Below are positions 12,600 to 23,391 of a stretch of DNA of 64,000 nt, piece after piece. Origin of the DNA: Prochilodus magdalenae (Eukaryota > Chordata > Actinopteri > Characiformes > Prochilodontidae); assembly GCA_024036415.1 (NCBI GenBank), contig JAMWET010007157.1:1975501-2039500 (forward strand). The letters run 5' to 3'. Within the stretch, counting starts at the first letter, position 1. Every line of letters begins with the position of its first letter. The notes beneath the pieces are model-generated. The model saw only the letters and a program-made list of their open reading frames with translations, did not search any database and was not told where the DNA came from. The position numbers were made by a program, and so were the translations under genes.

Positions 12600-13670
12600 T
12601 ATTAAAGTTAAAGTGAACACCATGGTGAGGTCAAAACAGCTGTGAGGCCTTTAGAAAGAAGATTGTGGCAGCTTATGAGTCTGGGAAGGGATTTAAAAAT
12701 ATCTCAAAAGAATATGCAATCAGCCATTTCACTGTCTGGAAAATAGTGTACAAGAACGTTCAAGCAAGCAGGTTCACCCTGAGAGCAGACCACAAAATGC
12801 TGAAAAACCTACAGGACCTACAGCAGGTTCTTGCTAATGTTAATGTAAAAGTGCATGCTTCAATAATCAGAAAGTGACTGCACAAGTTTGGAGGTGTGCA
12901 AGGAAGAAACCTTTGGTCTCTTTGAGAAACATGGCCAGACTGACGTTTGCTAGAAAGAACACAGACAAAGACCAGGACTTCTGAAATAATGTTCTTTGGG
13001 CAGATGAGTATAAAATTCTTCATTTTTTGGACACCAGCACACAGGACATGTTTGGCATATACAGCATTCCGGGAAAAGAACCTCTTACCAACTGTAAAGC
13101 ATAGAGCTGGAAGCGTCATGGTTTCTGAATGCTTTGCTGCAGCAGGACCTGACCAGCTCACCATCAAAGAATGCACCATGAATTCTATTGTGTATAAGTG
13201 CTTGAGGAACATGTAAGACCATCATTAAAAAAATTAAAGCTGAAGCAGCACTAGACCCTGCAACATGACAATGACCCATACAAGTAAACCCACCAAGGAC
13301 TGGCTGAAAAACTAAGAAAAGCAGAGTCCTGGAATGTCAAAAGCCCAGATCTTAATTCCATTGAGATGCTGTAGGGTGACCTGAAATGGACTGTACATGC
13401 AAGAAACCCCTCAAACATCCCACACCTCAAACTTTCCTCAGACTAATGTCGGAGATGGCTACAAGAAGCTTCTCACTGAAGTTATTTCAGCCAAATCGGG
13501 TAATACTAGCTATTAGGGGGTAGGGTGTCCTAACTTTTCCCTCAGTTAGAATAGCATTTTTGTTCATGTTTTTGTTTATTTTTTGTAATTTAATCACTTT
13601 CTTTTCCAGAGATTAATAAAAACAAGATTAGACATGTGAGAACATTTCTTAATAAAGACCTGAATGTTTG
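12600..13670 (+). pseudogene. Tc1-like transposase pseudogene
   Basis: Reading the three plus frames together gives most of a Tc1-family transposase (normally about 340 residues). The N-terminal helix-turn-helix region reads AAYESGKGFKNISKEYAIS (from 12,665). The middle has VLWADE around the first catalytic Asp (codon 13,003) and TVKHRAGSVMVSECFAAAG, and the end has HDNDP (second Asp, codon 13,267) and DLNSIEML (catalytic Glu, codon 13,363). All three acidic codons survive, but several stops and frameshifts break the frame, and the Asp-Glu gap is about three residues shorter than the DD34E standard. A 3' flank typical of such elements runs to about 13,670. I could not find clear inverted ends. 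The 150-codon minus-strand frame over it is a shadow. Confidence 0.88.
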
Positions 13671-15269
13671 AATGATGTGATATACATCACTGACTGTGAT
13701 CTTGGGCAGATCCTGCTTTTTGCACACCCTGATTATAGTGGATGTTACATGGCACCACCTTGTGCAAGTAGCCAATATCACTACAGCTCAGCACACCTGA
13801 AGGGGGATGCTTAATTTCAGTGTGAGTTTCTCTTTACCACTCTGAAATAAAGGAAAAGGTGGGGACTGCACAGTTGCACTGAGTATATGAAATGTATCAC
13901 TTTGCTGACAGATCCACTTTAGATAGTTTAAGTGCTGAGGTGCTTATATCAAGATTTTATTCATCTTTTGTCTTTCATAAACTTAATTGCCCCACTTCTC
14001 TCTCTCCAAACATAAAGAGTTATGTGCCACCTTTGGCACTGGCAGACGGGCACTCCTCTCTACTTTGTGGGCTGGCATGGAAACAGCGGTTCTTTGTGTG
14101 ATCATGTAAGTGGCCCACCCCAGGCCACTGCTTTCTCCTCGTTATTAAACTGTCAGGCAAATTATTATTCCACCTATGGCATTTATTTCTGCTATTTTAG
14201 CCTTAAATCGGTTAAGTGTTAAAAAGACATTGATGGCTTGCTGTGTTTAATTCAATTCCAAGAGCTGAAGAGGTGACTAAGTTGAACCGGACACTGCTTG
14301 TGTGTGAGACTTTTTGTGGAATTTTGCCTATTCAAGAGCCCAAGAAGTATAAAAATTTTAATGTTCAATAACATGGAGTTAATAAGTACAATATCATTTA
14401 CAAGCAAGATGTGAAGCATCATAATGTCTAAAATATTACAAAAAAAAGGAAAAAAAAATGAAAATAAAGTTTGATTTGATTGTAAATACTTTTTATTTTT
14501 GTATTCAGTTTATGTTGGACATTTTCATGCATGGGCAATGAGGCAGAGAAAGGGCAGTCTATATGGAAAGTCACTGAACACATTTAAACATATAAATTTT
14601 TTCTGTAATAAATTAACTCATTAATTAAAAACATGTCTGAATAAAACATCTTTCTTTGGTCACATGCATGCATGTGCTGTGCAGCTGTGGACCAGTAGTT
14701 TACTAGGGGATTTAAAGCCAGGAATCAGTAAACTCAGAAATGCAACAACATTAATCCAAACTTGTTCTGCAGAGCATGCATAATTTGAGATTAACTGAGC
14801 AAAATCTGCACAAATATGTGTATAATGACAGTTCATGTAGTTACTCAGTTCATTTAGACTCAAAGTGTTTTCAGAAACTCACTGTTTATTTACCTACCAA
14901 GGTAACTCTGGCATGCTGGCACTGGCATGCTGTCAGTAACAAGCATGCTATTCAGTAATAGCCCACCTTTTATGTGAGTTAATATTGTTATATTTTGAAT
15001 TTGTTGTAATGTGCTGCCATGTTTTTGTTGTTGTGTTTCTGAATATGCTGAATGAGTTTTTTGTTGTGTTTTAAATTTGCCAAAAATGTAATTAGTTTTT
15101 AGATTTTATCTGCAGGGGTTTCTGTAAATCTGCCCTTTTTATCTACAGCATTATTACTTTAAAGCTCACTTCCTTAAATTTTTTTGCTGAGAAAGGACAC
15201 CACTGTGGATCTGAGATCTGAATGAAGATCTGAGGGTAGAGAACTGAGAATCGACAGATTGTCCAACAT
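13671..15269. other. Non-coding DNA, no gene seen
   Basis: No gene or clear repeat. The frames at 13,892-14,222 overlap in two phases and show no recognisable domain. Confidence 0.5.
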
Positions 15270-15445
15270 GTGCTGAGTGACCCATTAGCCATGATTACAA
15301 ACATTCAGCAAGCAGTGATGCCCCCCTATGAATCTGCACAACACAGGACTACAGGTAGATGCCAAAGACTGCAATGCTGTCATGCCAGATTTATAGGGAG
15401 TGACTCAGAATGGCAGTGGGTCATCTTCGGTGCTTTAGTGCTTAC
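15270..15445 (+). pseudogene. Short Tc1-like transposase relic
   Basis: The stretch CAAAGACTGCAATGCTGTCA..GACTCAGAATGGCAGTGGGTCATCTTC closely parallels the start of the relic at 34,590 (CCAAAGACTGCAATAGTGTT..GGTCATCTTCAGTGACGAG) and, on the other strand, 3,480-3,722. It covers only the region just before the first catalytic Asp and then stops matching. A third plus-strand parallel is at 22,105. Confidence 0.6.
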
Positions 15446-15559
15446 CCTTACCCAAGTGTATAAGTCTGAGAAGAAACAATGACCAAGCAGTGAAACAGAT
15501 CAAATCTATGAGATAAATACAAACGTAATGGTAGAAATGGGAATTGTTTGGGTGACAAG

Positions 15560-15735
15560 GGTCTGACTTCCACCTCTTGTGAGAGACCTCTGATGATGTC
15601 ACAGGGTCCTCTTGCTGGAGCTACGAGAGATGGGCCTCTCGCTGGAGGTCTGCACCAAGATGCTACTGGAAATTGTAGACATTTCTTTAAAAAATTAGTA
15701 TAAAAGAGGTCCAATCCCTCTCTGGTCCACACTAG
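15560..15735 (+). promoter_or_regulatory. TATA-box promoter-like segment
   Basis: GTATAAAAGAGG at about 15,698 is a strong TATA-box match, followed about 25-30 bp later by a pyrimidine-rich run (CCCTCTCTGG). Upstream is TGATGTCAC (about 15,593), a CRE-like half-match. No transcript or gene is recognisable downstream, so it may be a promoter left from a retroelement LTR or a chance arrangement. Confidence 0.25.
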
Positions 15736-15984
15736 ATAGGAAAACTATAATGAAAGCTGAAAGTATTGTGAACAATGAAGCCAGTTATGTAAATGGCTTT
15801 ATATTGAAAGTCTATTAAAGGACATCTAAAAGACTAGATCTGAAACCCTGATCTGGTAGATTACAGTGATGAGACATGTTCACATAAAAATCTGTCATAT
15901 GTCAAATTCCAAAATGGAGCTGGGTCCAAAACCACATACTACCATATTGTCATAGTAAATTTAAAACCTAACATCTAACATTTT

Positions 15985-16490
15985 AGTCATGTCTGTCGTT
16001 TTCTTTGTAATCCTAGTCTCCTAGTCATGTGCGTTTGTTTGTTTTGGTTCTTTTTTCCATCCTGGCATCTCCCCTGTCCTTGTTAAGCCTGTGTCTTTAC
16101 CCTCACTTTGCCCAACCTCCTTATTTGATACTTCCTCTACCTATTTTCTCCTTTGCCTTTACCCTTCATTATTATCCTCAGATGTTTCTTGTTTCCTCTG
16201 GGAAACAAATGTTCCTAATTTAGATCAGACCTTTGTAATCCATTGTCCTTGGTTTGAGATTAGTTTGATTCTTTGTGTAAAATATTTCTGCAGTGTTCCC
16301 AGCTTCTGTTTTTTTAGTTCTTTATTATTTCTGTAGCTGTATCATTCTGATTTGTTTTCTATTGTTAGTTTTTATTCCCATGAATTCCACAACGATCATC
16401 TTGTCTATGTGTTTCCTATCATTGCTGTCATCTAAGCACAATAAAGCATCTTCAGTCTCCTTGTGTCTCTGATTTCTGTGATGAACCTCA
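15985..16490 (+). mobile_element. Possible LTR remnant
   Basis: A long pyrimidine-rich segment starting near a GTCATGTCTGTCG word contains AATAAA at 16,440-16,445, followed by GCATCTTCAGTCTCCTTGTG. Fish gypsy LTRs commonly have this composition and an 'aataaagca...ctcc' end. I see no clean TG..CA ends or flanking duplication, so the call is tentative. The next 350 bp hold no motif I can name. Confidence 0.35.
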
Positions 16491-19400
16491 TACATTACTG
16501 GATGCTTCACCATCAAATTAGGAGGCAGCTAATTCTCACACTGTCCATAATGAATGGTGTAACAAAAAAAAATGAATCCTGTTCCAGGACCTTTCTGATG
16601 ACTTTGATAACTGCCTGCACAGCAATACAGATTTTTTCTCTTTGCTTGAATGATTGTAATTTCCTTTTGGAAGGCACGTACAGTCTGAATGCTTCCCTAC
16701 TGAGGAGCTCTCTATATTTGCTCAATCGCAAGCACTAGCCCTGGAGTTCCATGATACACTGATTCCTAAGTCCCTTAATACACCACCTCCTGTTGTCATG
16801 TCTGTACCTGTTCTGTTTAGCCCTGAGGAGCATCTGTGTTGAGTGTGGTAATGCTTGAGGTGTGCCAATCCTGACAATTTCCCAGTTAGTCCAGTGTGGA
16901 GGGAAGACTGCTCTTTAGGTGTATACAGTAATACATACCTCAGCCTACATATTCTAACACCCTGATACCAAACAACAGCGAGTCAGAAAACTAAATTCAC
17001 ATACACATTCTGGATTTACATAGATATCACACAACTGCTTACCACAGACACCTCTGTCTATAGAAAACCACCAATAAGTGAAACATTAGACAGTTAAACA
17101 CACAAAGATAAAGATGCACAAACTAATAAACACACACAGCTCACGACCACAGTGGACAGGCTCAATAAAGAGGACATGAAAATTATATTAAATTAAATAG
17201 CTGTGTCAGTAGAGATGGGACCCCTACATTACAGATATAAACTTGGGGGTAATATCTGTAGAGAGTTCTGGTGTTTATGTACGTTAGTTTACTCATGAGC
17301 TCACACTATATTGATTATTGAGACTATAAAACTATGGGCTCACCAGAAATTTTCCTCCCGCCCTCCTGATCACTCACTCCGACACTGAGAAAGACCACTG
17401 ATTCAGATTTCTTTCTCATTGGACCTGAAAGGAATCGCCGGATTAAAAATACAGAGAGGTCCACTCCAAAGTAATAAGTCTGTTTTGAGAACATAGTGAG
17501 TAAAAACTACAGATTTTTAAAAGTTAAAAGTATTAGGTGACAAAAACACTCAAATAAAGTAAAGATACCTTAAGAACAGTAACAAAGTAATTGTACTTCG
17601 TTACTTTCCACCTCTGCTCATCACAGGGTGGGTGGTGAAATAACAACCAATGTGGTAGTCGAATTTGGCTTCCTATTATTCCAACTTGTTTAGCAATTTT
17701 TTTGTTAATTCTGATTCTGCAGTTACATTCTGGCATTGTATAAGCTGTAGCAGAACAGAACATTTGTTTGAGAAACAGGCAAATAGGAATTCAACTTCAG
17801 CCAAGACTGTAACATCCACATAATAACATCAGCCACGCCTATTGACAGTTTGGTTCTTTGGCAAAGGGTATAAAATGTGCCAACATCTCCTTCACAGCCT
17901 ATAGTGGTAAACTTTTCTGCACAGTCAGCCATTTTTATTACTGCTACTCCGTGATCGTTGGTTCACTAGTCTAGAATGTGAGTTCAGATTAAATACAGTT
18001 TTCTGTTCTATGTCATCTTTGAATTTCACACGGACATTCTAAATGATTTGGTTAAAGTCACCAAGCAACCAACAATACATCACACAGCTGAAACATAAAC
18101 AAAGTAAAAAATAATTACTGTTGCTGATGTAAAATAGTCACAATAAAACTAATTTACTTAAATAACTGTATCTGTTGAGTTTTCATTAATGTAATTACAC
18201 CAAGGCAATAAAAGTGAGCACTGCAGATTGTGTCTGTAGTGTCTGGGTTTTTTAAAACACAGAGTTCAATATACAGACAAAAACAAAACAAAACAATTAA
18301 AGCCAAACCAACTTTAAGCAGTATGGATAATGTAATGTCATTATGCTAGTTATAGTTACAGTCAACTATGCCTGCCAGAATTGCCTGAGAAAGATGAAAG
18401 GTTATAATATAAGTTAGAACCACTTTGGTTATCTGGATCTTATTCCTATAAGCTATTTAGGAAATGTTGTTTAGTTAGGATGCTTCTGTAATTACATTTT
18501 TCTATCTGAAATCTAAAGGATAAGATTATGAAGTTGGGAACTGTTATTCTGTAACAGTTATTAGTAACGTCTTAAGGCCCATAGGCTCTAAGGATTTCAG
18601 TTTGTAAGAGCTTTGAATTTTCACACTACTGAGAAGTGTACAAATCCTGATATAAATATATAGATACAGAAATAAGCATATGTTCTGTTACATATTGTTT
18701 TATGTAAGTTTAACCTTTAACTCATGTCCTGTTTGCATAATGTTATCTTTTACATTATTGGTTTTTTTATTGTATTTTTGTGTGTGTTTGTGATTTTAAC
18801 CACAAATTTGCACACATACTGTAAATGTTAAAACACACAGTGAAAGATCAAAATGATGTCTGTCTAGCAAAATTATGTATGTTGGCTCACTGTCACTTTT
18901 TCATAATTCTGACTTTGCTTTTTCTTTCTGGCAGGAGGTTCAGTCTGGTAAGCCTGTTCCATTGCTCTATTCTTTCTCTGAATAATTAATTCAGGACTGG
19001 AAGCAGTGACAAAAGTGATGGCAACAGATGGGAATAGATAAGTTCAGATGAACAGTGTCAGGTAAAGAGCTCTAAAAGACATTTAATAGATTTTATATCA
19101 GGATGTCTAAAGAGTTGATGAACAGTCAAATCAGTCAGTGTCAGGCAAATATGGCGCAAAGAGACTTACCGGCTCTTATTTGAACACAGATACAAACACG
19201 CATATTGGATCTCTTACTCTTCTGTCACTGCTCTCCCAACCTTTTTTTTCGAAGTGACACATAGCAACATATTAATGATGAAATTTGAAATTCTTTATAC
19301 TCATTTCTGACAGCTATGTGGGGTTAATTCTTTATTGTTTGTTTAAGGGTCTTTGCAAAAAGAAAAATTCAAGTCCTCCTACTTTCTTTTATCCCTTTTT

Positions 19401-19495
19401 GGTGGTTATTGCCATGGTTATGCATTCTTCTTTATCACTCAGTACAACCCACCCTTAGTCCATCTACTGCAGCATTGTGAATTTGGTTAATGTGA
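16491..19495. other. Non-coding DNA, no gene seen
   Basis: No gene found. A TATA-like word (GGGTATAAAATGTGCC) occurs near 17,869 without a recognisable transcript. Apart from the repeat at 17,440-17,625, this looks like ordinary unique AT-rich DNA. Confidence 0.5.
17440..17625. repeat. Dispersed repeat ending in CTTCGTTACTTTCCACCTCTG
   Basis: AGTAATTGTACTTCGTTACT followed by TTCCACCTCTG is a word I recognise from a repeat seen in many fish loci. It is preceded by the expected run of short TA(A/C)AGTA-type words. Class and orientation not assigned. Confidence 0.4.
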
Positions 19496-19928
19496 TACAC
19501 AGATCAGGCATAATATTATGACCACCTCCATGTGTCTACATTCTTTATCCATTTTTCCAGCTGCACTTACCACATAGGTGCACTTTGTAGTTCTACAATT
19601 ATAGACTGTAGCCCATCTGTTAGTGGTCAGGACCACCACAGGACTGGCACAGTGCATGTATTATGTGTGTGGTGGATCATTCTGAGCACTGCAGTGACAC
19701 TGACATGGTGGTGGTGTGTTAGTGTGTGCTGTGCTGGTGTAAGTGGATCAGAGGTTTTGTAGTCTTTCATCAGTGGTAACAGGACGCTGACCACAGGATG
19801 CTGTTGGTGGTATAGTTTTGGTAGGTGGACTGTTCTTAGTCCAGCAGTGACTGTGTCTGATCCAATCAAACCAGCACTGATAAAAAAAAAATAAAGAGCA
19901 GCCATAAAGTTATGCCTAATCAGTGTAT
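19496..19928 (+). mobile_element. Palindromic MITE, near-complete copy
   Basis: The left end reads TACACAGATCAGGCATAATA. The right end, reverse-complemented, reads TACACTGATTAGGCATAACT, an imperfect terminal inverted repeat next to TA. Inside, CATGGTGGTGGTGTGTTAGT and related segments belong to a foldback element I recognise as common in fish. No transposase is encoded, so it depended on a helper, probably of the Tc1/mariner type given the TA flank. Pieces of the same element recur at 21,970, 23,346, 24,827 and 26,180. The two short open frames over it are artefacts. Confidence 0.75.
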
Positions 19929-20104
19929 AAAAATATCAGCTAGCCTAGAATTCATGTAGTAAAATCTTCCTGTCCTCTAACTCCTTCACATTTCTGGCTT
20001 AAAGCTGAGAGTCACTGTCATTAAGACACTCTGGACAGACAGTGAAAAGTCTGTTTTGGGACTCCATCTACATCAATGTTTGTGTGCGCATGTGTGTTTA
20101 AGAG

Positions 20105-20169
20105 AAAAGGAGAGAGAGAAAGAGAGAGAGAAAAGCAGACAGAGAGAAAGAGAGACAGAGAGAGAATGG

Positions 20170-20217
<48 letters not shown>
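20105..20217 (+). repeat. GA-rich run and (GT)n microsatellite
   Basis: A GA-rich run of about 60 bp with CA-type interruptions is followed by an unbroken GT tract (about 20,174-20,216). The Thr-His and Ser-Leu runs in overlapping minus-strand frames come from this repeat. Confidence 0.95.
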
Positions 20218-20218
<1 letters not shown>

Positions 20219-20804
20219 TTAGGGGAGAATCTGTTTGGGGAAGCTTTGTCCTCTTAGCACACTCATGCCAATGCAAACTGTTAGCCGCCGAGGTTGGCAA
20301 ACAACACCAGTAACCATCGACTGGAACTGCCATATTTGCTTTTTCAGAGCTGCTAGGGAGGTATGGGGTGGTGCTGAGGTTGGAGGTAGGTGGCTCGCCT
20401 CCTTTCAGTTGTCACATTTGTTATGAGCTTGACTTTGAACTGTAAAACGGGGAAACTGATTAAACCCCACCTGGGCCCCGCTGCAGAGACAGAGAGGGTG
20501 GAGATGAAGCCGTTAACTGTCTTGCCACTGGCACCGCCCTGTGTTTGTATACATCTGTGTCTTATTTTCCTCTCTAGCACAATCAGTCCAGAAAGCTAAG
20601 CAGGCATGACCGCATTTGGCAACTTCCAAGGACTTTGGCAAAGTTAAACAAGGAGAAGGCTGAGGATTGGATAGAGGGTGGGGAAAGAGGGGTGCTGAGC
20701 ATGTGTGAGCATGTGTGTGCTTATGTGTTTGTTTTTCATTCATTTCAGGACAATAATATCTAGACTTTGTTGAAACAAGCCAAACACCGGTAGTATCTGA
20801 TATA

Positions 20805-21072
20805 TTAATGATTAGTAAAGTACTTGTTACCATAGTGTTTTGTTTACATTGCTGCTTTGTTACCACTACAATTACTCTCTAATTATACATAAAGAACTAT
20901 AAAATAAGCAGGTAATTTTTAGTTTTATTGTTACCATTATTTTACCATCTCATAATGATCCTTGTTACTTAGTAACAACAAGGAAATTGACATTTAATTA
21001 ATCAAAAAATACAATTTGTTACTGTAAAATGACCATATCATTACCTACTTATTACAGATCTGTAAAGTGCTA
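20805..21072 (-). repeat. Dispersed repeat with GTAACAA words, copy 1
   Basis: The reverse complement of this segment aligns along nearly its full length with 36,526-36,805. For example, ACAGATCTGTAATAAGTAGG here reads ACAGATCGGTAATAAGTAGG there, and both share ATTACCTGCTTATTTTATAG. This marks a dispersed family of at least 270 bp. No coding potential. Class unknown. Confidence 0.75.
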
Positions 21073-21400
21073 CAAAAAACCTATACCTATAATTACCTAC
21101 AATGAAAGGAAATTCAAAATGCCCCCAATTTGTAAAATGCATTTTTAAAATTCTACATGATACAAAACCAAGGCTCATTTGCCACTCTACAAAACAACTG
21201 CATGAGCAAATAGTCAGCTTAAGAACAATATTTCTCAATGTTCATTTTTACTATTATATAATTAGCAAAAAAACTGACTGACATAACAGTAATGTAAATG
21301 TATGTAAATAGAAAATACTGCACATCTGTCACATTTGAAGGTGTGGTCTTTTGCTTCAGCTAAGATTAATACATAATTAGCATTTGCTATTATATAATTA

Positions 21401-21956
21401 GTATTTGAAAATAAGTATTTGAACACCATGCGACTTTGCAAGTTCTCCCACTTAGAAATCATGGAGGGGTCTGAAATTTTTATCTTAGGTGCATGTCCAC
21501 TGTGAGAGACATAATCTAAAAAAAATCCAGAAATCACAATGTATGATTTTTTAATAATTTAATTGTGTGTTACTGCTGCAAATACGTATTTGAACACCTG
21601 TGAAAATCAATGCTAATTAAGGTTTTTCACGTGGTTTTTCACCAGGTTTGCACACACTGCAGCAGGGATTTTGGCCCATTCCTCCACACATGGCCAGAAA
21701 CACGGAGTTTGAGCTCCCTCCAAAGATTTTCTATAGGGTTTAGGTCTGGAGAGTGGTTAGGCCACTCCAGAACCTTGATATGCTTCTTACGGAGCCACTC
21801 CTTGGTTATCCTGGCTGTGTGCTTTGGGTCATTTTCATGTTGGAAGACCCAGCCACGACCCATCTTCAATGGAGGTTGTTCCCCAAAATCTGAGAATGGT
21901 CCACTAATCAAAGCTATCCAGCCAGCAGCATCCTGTGTGCAGCACCCTGTGACCAC
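21401..21956 (-). pseudogene. Tc1-like element, 3' half with IR/DR end
   Basis: On the minus strand 21,639-21,956 encodes the C-terminal third of a Tc1-like transposase: [20 protein letters not shown], then [19 protein letters not shown]. The second catalytic Asp of the usual QHDNDP is Glu here (codon at 21,834-21,836), while the third acidic residue (PIEN) is kept. Two short in-frame deletions remove residues relative to the family. Beyond the coding end lies a long terminal repeat with two direct repeats of AA(T)A.GTATTTGAACACC at 21,411-21,427 and 21,581-21,600, the IR/DR layout of many fish Tc1 elements. The 5' half and its inverted end are missing. The sequence strongly resembles a Tc1-like family abundant in salmonids and other fish. 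Confidence 0.9.
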
Positions 21957-21969
21957 TATTTAAATACTA

Positions 21970-22045
21970 GATCCACTCACACCAACACAACACACACTAA
22001 CACACCACCACCAGTGTCACGGCATTGTTGAGAATTATCCATTGG
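21970..22045 (-). mobile_element. MITE internal fragment
   Basis: CCAACACAACACACACTAAC followed by ACACCACCACC and a GAGAATTATCCA end is the reverse complement of the centre of the MITE at 19,496-19,928 (about 19,672-19,750). It directly abuts the broken end of the Tc1 element at 21,956. Confidence 0.65.
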
Positions 22046-22089
22046 CAGACAGGTGCATCAGGCAGGACTATGGTAACACAGACTGCTAT

Positions 22090-22735
22090 GACGACTGCCC
22101 ACCACATCAACATCACCAAAGACTGAAATTATGTTATGCCAGACGGTCATGGAGTGATTTAGAATGGAAAACGGGGCTTGTCTGACTGCATTGTGTAAAG
22201 TTTGGTGGAGGGGGATTATAGTGTGGGTTGTTTGTCAGGAGTTGGGCTCGTCCCCTTAGTTCCAGTGAAAGGAGCTAATTTCAGCACAAGAAATTTTGGA
22301 CAATTTCATGCACCCATCTTTGTGGGAACAGTTTGGGGATGGTCCCTTCCAGTTTCAACATAACTGTGTACCAGTGCACAAAGCAAGGTCCATAAAGACA
22401 TGGATGAGCGAGTTTGGTGTGCAAGAACTTGACTGGCCTGCAGAGTCCCAACCGTAATTTGATAGAACACCTTTGGGAAGAATTAGAGCAGAGACTGCAA
22501 GCCAGGCCTTCTTCTCCAACATCAGTGTATGAACTCACAAATGCGCTTTAGAAAGAATGTTCAAAGATTTCCATGAACACATTCCTAAACCCTGTGAAAA
22601 GCCTTCCCAGAAGAGTTGAAGCTGTTATAGCGGTAGAGGGTGGGTTGACATCATATAAAACCCTATGGATTAAGAATGGCATGTCACTCAAGTTATATGC
22701 ATCTAAAGGGAGAGGAATGATAATTTTGGCAATAA
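22090..22735 (+). pseudogene. Tc1-like transposase pseudogene, C-terminal half
   Basis: The plus frames give a Tc1-family C-terminal half: VKFGGGG (about 22,200), a stretch in which the usual FQHD-C-APVHK reads FQHNCVPVHK, then IEHLWEELEQRLQARPSSPT and SLPRRVEAVIAVEGGLTSY at the C-terminus (to about 22,660). The second catalytic Asp is Asn (codon 22,362-22,364); the final Glu of IEHLW is kept. Stops and frame changes break it in at least three places. The start (22,095-22,160) also resembles the relics at 15,300 and 34,600. The DNA-binding half is absent. Confidence 0.85.
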
Positions 22736-22736
22736 A

Positions 22737-22745
<9 letters not shown>

Positions 22746-22817
<72 letters not shown>
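22746..22817 (+). repeat. (TA)n microsatellite
   Basis: About 36 uninterrupted TA units preceded by a short GT run. It sits exactly at the junction between the plus-strand relic ending near 22,735 and the minus-strand relic starting at 22,818. Confidence 0.97.
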
Positions 22818-22818
<1 letters not shown>

Positions 22819-23345
22819 GAGGCAATAGTGGTGGTACCCTTCAGCTAAACTAAGAAAAACCCACAGTGGCCACTGAAACTGGCAAAAGTAATAATAAATA
22901 AAAGTTTACTGAAAATCAATTAATGAATTTGGTTTTAGCAGTGGTTTCTTCCTCAGACGTCTTTTATTAAGTCCACTTTGGCTAAGACAGCGACGGATGG
23001 TGCAATTCAACACTGATGTACTTTAACCTTGGAGTTCACTTCTAATCTCTTTGGAAGTTGTTCTGGGTTCCTTAGTTCCACTTGTATTATCCATCTCTTC
23101 AATTTGTCATCAGTTTTCTTTTTGCAGGAACATCCAGGAAGGTGCAACTGTAGTAACAGGAATATCAAGCTGCTTGGAGATGGCCTTCTAGCCTTTACTT
23201 TTAACATGTTTGTCTATAATCTTCTGAGACAACTCTCTTTTAGCTTTCTGTGGTCCATGTTCAGTGTGGCACACACCATGATTCCATCCTGGTTCCAGGA
23301 TTCATTGAAGAACAGGGTTAAGGGTCTAATGAAGTATGCAGCAAA
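22818..23345 (-). pseudogene. Tc1-like element relic, DNA-binding half
   Basis: The left edge (GGTGGTACCCTTCAGCTAAA and following) matches the terminal repeat of a Tc1-like family I recognise by its 'agtggtggtaccctt' end. The catalytic half is then missing, and the minus strand continues with the N-terminal region: KRWIIQVELRNPEQLPKRLE preceded by a stretch resembling its paired-type helix-turn-helix domain. The start region near 23,255 (minus strand TGGACCACAGAAAGCTAAAA) matches the 5' part of that family. Reading frames are broken. This is a different Tc1 subfamily from its neighbours. Confidence 0.75.
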
Positions 23346-23391
23346 TCATATGGACTACAATCTTCAATAGTAAAACTACAAAGTGCACCTA
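23346..23391 (-). mobile_element. MITE, left part of a copy split by a Tc1 element
   Basis: GGACTACAATCTTCAATAGT..AACTACAAAGTGCACCTA matches the right arm of the foldback MITE (compare 26,243-26,288). It stops at the TA (23,390-23,391) that borders the Tc1-like element and resumes at 24,827. Confidence 0.75.

Noticed and set aside
12760..13212. 150-codon minus-strand frame
   Set aside because: It is the antisense shadow of the Tc1-like pseudogene on the plus strand.
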